A stretch of 8,013 nucleotides of DNA from Treponema sp. (GTDB lineage Bacteria > Spirochaetota > Spirochaetia > Treponematales > Treponemataceae): assembly GCA_016297805.1 (NCBI GenBank), contig JAEDFX010000098.1:1-8013 (forward strand), in the 5' to 3' direction. The number at the start of each line of letters is the position of its first letter. The stretch's first letter is position 1. The notes under the pieces are model-generated. The model was not told where the DNA came from. It was given only the letters and a program-made list of their open reading frames with translations, and did not search any database. Both the position numbers and the translations under genes were made by a program. Below are positions 6,195 to 8,013 of the stretch, piece after piece.

Positions 6195-8013
6195 TTAAAG
6201 ATCCCACTGGAGACCAACGCGTACTGCAGAGTTTCCGTTGTAATCTGCGTAACCATCTTTGAATGTGAGGTCACCAGAATCCAAGCGGTATGCTGTTGGA
6301 CCATCGTTGAATTCGTTATAAGGATCCATACCATACATGTACTGTACGTAAGCTGTTGGCTTGTAGAGTACAGGGATTTTTGTTTTTGCACCAACGTAGA
6401 ATCCGAATGGACTGAGTGGATCAGCCTCTCCTTCTTTAGCCAAACGAAGACCTAAACCGGCCTGTGCTGTAATGTTAGCGATAACATCGAAGTCGTTTGT
6501 CAATGTACACAAGATACCATTTTCACTTCTGTTGTCAACTGTTGCAACTGATTTGAATCCCTTGAAGTAGTCATTGTCAAATTTCTGTTCATAAGTAAGA
6601 GCTGCCTGATCCAATGAGAATGTTTTATCTCCATTTTCAAACATTGCATCTTTTGTGAAGCAGAGATATGTCTGTGCATAACCTGTAATTTTTGCGTTTG
6701 CGTTAGCAAGTTCATTCAAGTCAATTGTAAAGTATGGTCTAAGACCAACATCTGTAGTAACAGTTTTTGCTGATTCCTTGCGGAGAGCCATCTGGAAGTA
6801 TGGAGCAATACCAACGTTAACTCCATAGTAAGCCCAAATGTTAAAGTCTCCAAATACTCTCATGTGGTTAAGTTTACCAAGCTGATCGCTGATATTTGTG
6901 TGATCATCTGGACCATCTTCTACATACATCATTCCAGCCTGAGCACCGCGCATTCTAAATCCGAGATTTCCTGTAAGAAGGTCGTTAGAGAATGTAACAC
7001 TTACGTTTGCTGCCATGTTATCAATCATAGGAGCACAATCATCAGTTGTACCTACATCTGATGAAGCTGGTGTGAAGTAAGATTTTGTTCCATCAGCATT
7101 TGCATTTGAACCATAACCATTGTAGAGGTAGTTAGCTTTTACAGTAACTGGACCGTAGTTACCCTGGTAACCACCAATGATGTCCATTTCCATAATTTCT
7201 TTGAAGAGTTCATTATACTTAGTACCGTAAGCACCGTTGTACTGAACATCTACATAATGGCTGAAGCTACCTGTAAAGAATTTAGCATTTGCGTATGCAT
7301 ACAAACCATAACGGTTACCTGCACGGTCAGCAGCACGGTTAGGACCTACTACCAACTGGCTTTCTACACCGAGGTTGCCCAACAAGAGGTTAAGTGCTGG
7401 TGTAAAGTCAAACTGTGAGAATCCACCAACTTCTGAATAACCAGCTTCCCATTCTTTGTCGATTGTTGTCCAGTTAACGTTTGTGTGTGGTGGGAGTTTT
7501 GCATATTTGTAACCTGTTGTATAGTTTACGATAGGTGTATCGAATCCAACCTTGAAGTGTCCAAGGTATGTTTTAGCTTCTGCCTGTCCACCGAAGTAGT
7601 ATACAGGATCAAAGATTGTGTCTACGAGGAGGTTCATGAAACCTGCGCCCCAACCTGTTGTTCCTTTGTTATAAATGTTGTCAAAACCTTTCTGTTCTGC
7701 AACTGCAATTTCGAAGTATACTGGCATACCAGGAAGAGCATCACCAGATGCTTTCATGTATGATGTGAGGTTAAGACCAGCTGTCTGAAGTTCATTCTTG
7801 TTAGCTGCTGTACCGTCACCCCATTTTGCCTGTGCACCGAGCATTGACCATGTTGCAAATTTAAGACCTGCTTTTTTTGCAGGAGCACCACTACCAGCAG
7901 AAGCTGTAAGTGCATCTACATCTACGAGACCGTTGTGTCCTCCGAAGCCATCATCAACCTTATCTGGTTCACGAAGGTCTTCTGTCCAGTTACCATCAGA
8001 AATGAATTTGTAT
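6195..8013 (-). CDS. Outer-membrane beta-barrel protein with N-terminal CBM48/glycogen-binding domain (partial, N-terminus outside window)
   Basis: The frame stays open to the right edge, so the true start lies outside. The ATG at 7844 is internal, because the 56 codons before it also read as good protein. Those codons begin YKFISDGNW and continue with VDDGFGGHNG, the characteristic C-terminal half of CBM48/AMPK-type glycogen-binding domains (YKF-x-x-DG-x-W...VDDGFGG-x-N). A small-residue linker rich in Ala, Gly and Ser (about visible residues 35-48) leads into a 550-residue region of alternating polar and aromatic residues with Tyr- and Gly-rich amphipathic strands. Typical examples are GFRMRGAQAGMMYV and YGVNVGIAPYFQMAL. 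It ends with RVGLQWDL, a plausible closing strand. This is the pattern of Treponema outer-membrane barrels. The likely role is a surface glucan-binding porin for malto-oligosaccharides, by inference from the domain and from the lipoprotein and pullulanase downstream. The signal peptide is not visible. Confidence 0.75.
   Translation of the reverse strand, partial: YKFISDGNWTEDLREPDKVDDGFGGHNGLVDVDALTASAGSGAPAKKAGLKFATWSMLGAQAKWGDGTAANKNELQTAGLNLTSYMKASGDALPGMPVYFEIAVAEQKGFDNIYNKGTTGWGAGFMNLLVDTIFDPVYYFGGQAEAKTYLGHFKVGFDTPIVNYTTGYKYAKLPPHTNVNWTTIDKEWEAGYSEVGGFSQFDFTPALNLLLGNLGVESQLVVGPNRAADRAGNRYGLYAYANAKFFTGSFSHYVDVQYNGAYGTKYNELFKEIMEMDIIGGYQGNYGPVTVKANYLYNGYGSNANADGTKSYFTPASSDVGTTDDCAPMIDNMAANVSVTFSNDLLTGNLGFRMRGAQAGMMYVEDGPDDHTNISDQLGKLNHMRVFGDFNIWAYYGVNVGIAPYFQMALRKESAKTVTTDVGLRPYFTIDLNELANANAKITGYAQTYLCFTKDAMFENGDKTFSLDQAALTYEQKFDNDYFKGFKSVATVDNRSENGILCTLTNDFDVIANITAQAGLGLRLAKEGEADPLSPFGFYVGAKTKIPVLYKPTAYVQYMYGMDPYNEFNDGPTAYRLDSGDLTFKDGYADYNGNSAVRVGLQWDL
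7923..8012 (-). other. C-terminal half of a CBM48-like glycogen-binding domain
   Basis: These 30 visible codons encode YKFISDGNW (first nine residues), then a DLREPDKV stretch, then VDDGFGGHNGLV. Known family features are the YKF strand, the DGxW turn with a sugar-contacting Trp, and the DDGFGGxN tail. All are present. The first half of the domain, with its other binding Trp, lies beyond the edge. Confidence 0.75.

Noticed and set aside
7842..7844. ATG at 7844 as the start of the barrel protein
   Set aside because: The frame upstream is open to the edge and encodes a recognisable glycogen-binding domain tail. There is no signal peptide after this Met and no ribosome binding site before it.

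Overview
This window is from a low-G+C, spirochaete-like genome, most plausibly a host-associated or rumen/gut Treponema. The evidence is the style of the proteins: Treponema-type outer-membrane beta-barrel, relaxed spirochaetal lipoboxes ending FSGC and FTGC, AT-rich spacers and strong AGGAGG-type ribosome binding sites. The genus assignment is by recognition and has not been checked by any search.

Layout. Positions 1-100 hold a pair of oppositely oriented palindromic repeats and a run of 11 T. A good promoter (110-138) then drives purB, adenylosuccinate lyase, on the + strand (170-1606). From 1607 to 2059 there is no gene. This gap holds a 17-nt inverted repeat (1635-1651 and 2022-2038) that looks like a bidirectional terminator, and inside its 'loop' sits a dense array (about 1671-2003) of the same palindromic repeat family seen upstream of purB. 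The array is organised as about 2.5 copies of a 106-bp higher-order unit.

The rest is a minus-strand locus for alpha-glucan (starch or glycogen) use, read from the right edge leftwards. First comes an outer-membrane beta-barrel protein cut by the window edge (6195-8013). Its visible N-terminal end carries the tail of a CBM48/glycogen-binding-type domain. Then, 18 bp later, comes a lipoprotein built of about four beta-sandwich-like modules (4752-6176). After a strand-specific G-U-rich hairpin terminator (4690-4726) comes a lipoprotein type I pullulanase of family GH13 (2060-4597).

Working model (inference): the lipoprotein and the CBM-bearing barrel bind alpha-glucan at the cell surface, the anchored pullulanase debranches it by cutting alpha-1,6 links, and the barrel admits the products. 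This would be a spirochaete counterpart to the Bacteroides Sus system, but no SusC or SusD homologue is visible here. The purine gene purB is convergent with this locus and is functionally unrelated to it.
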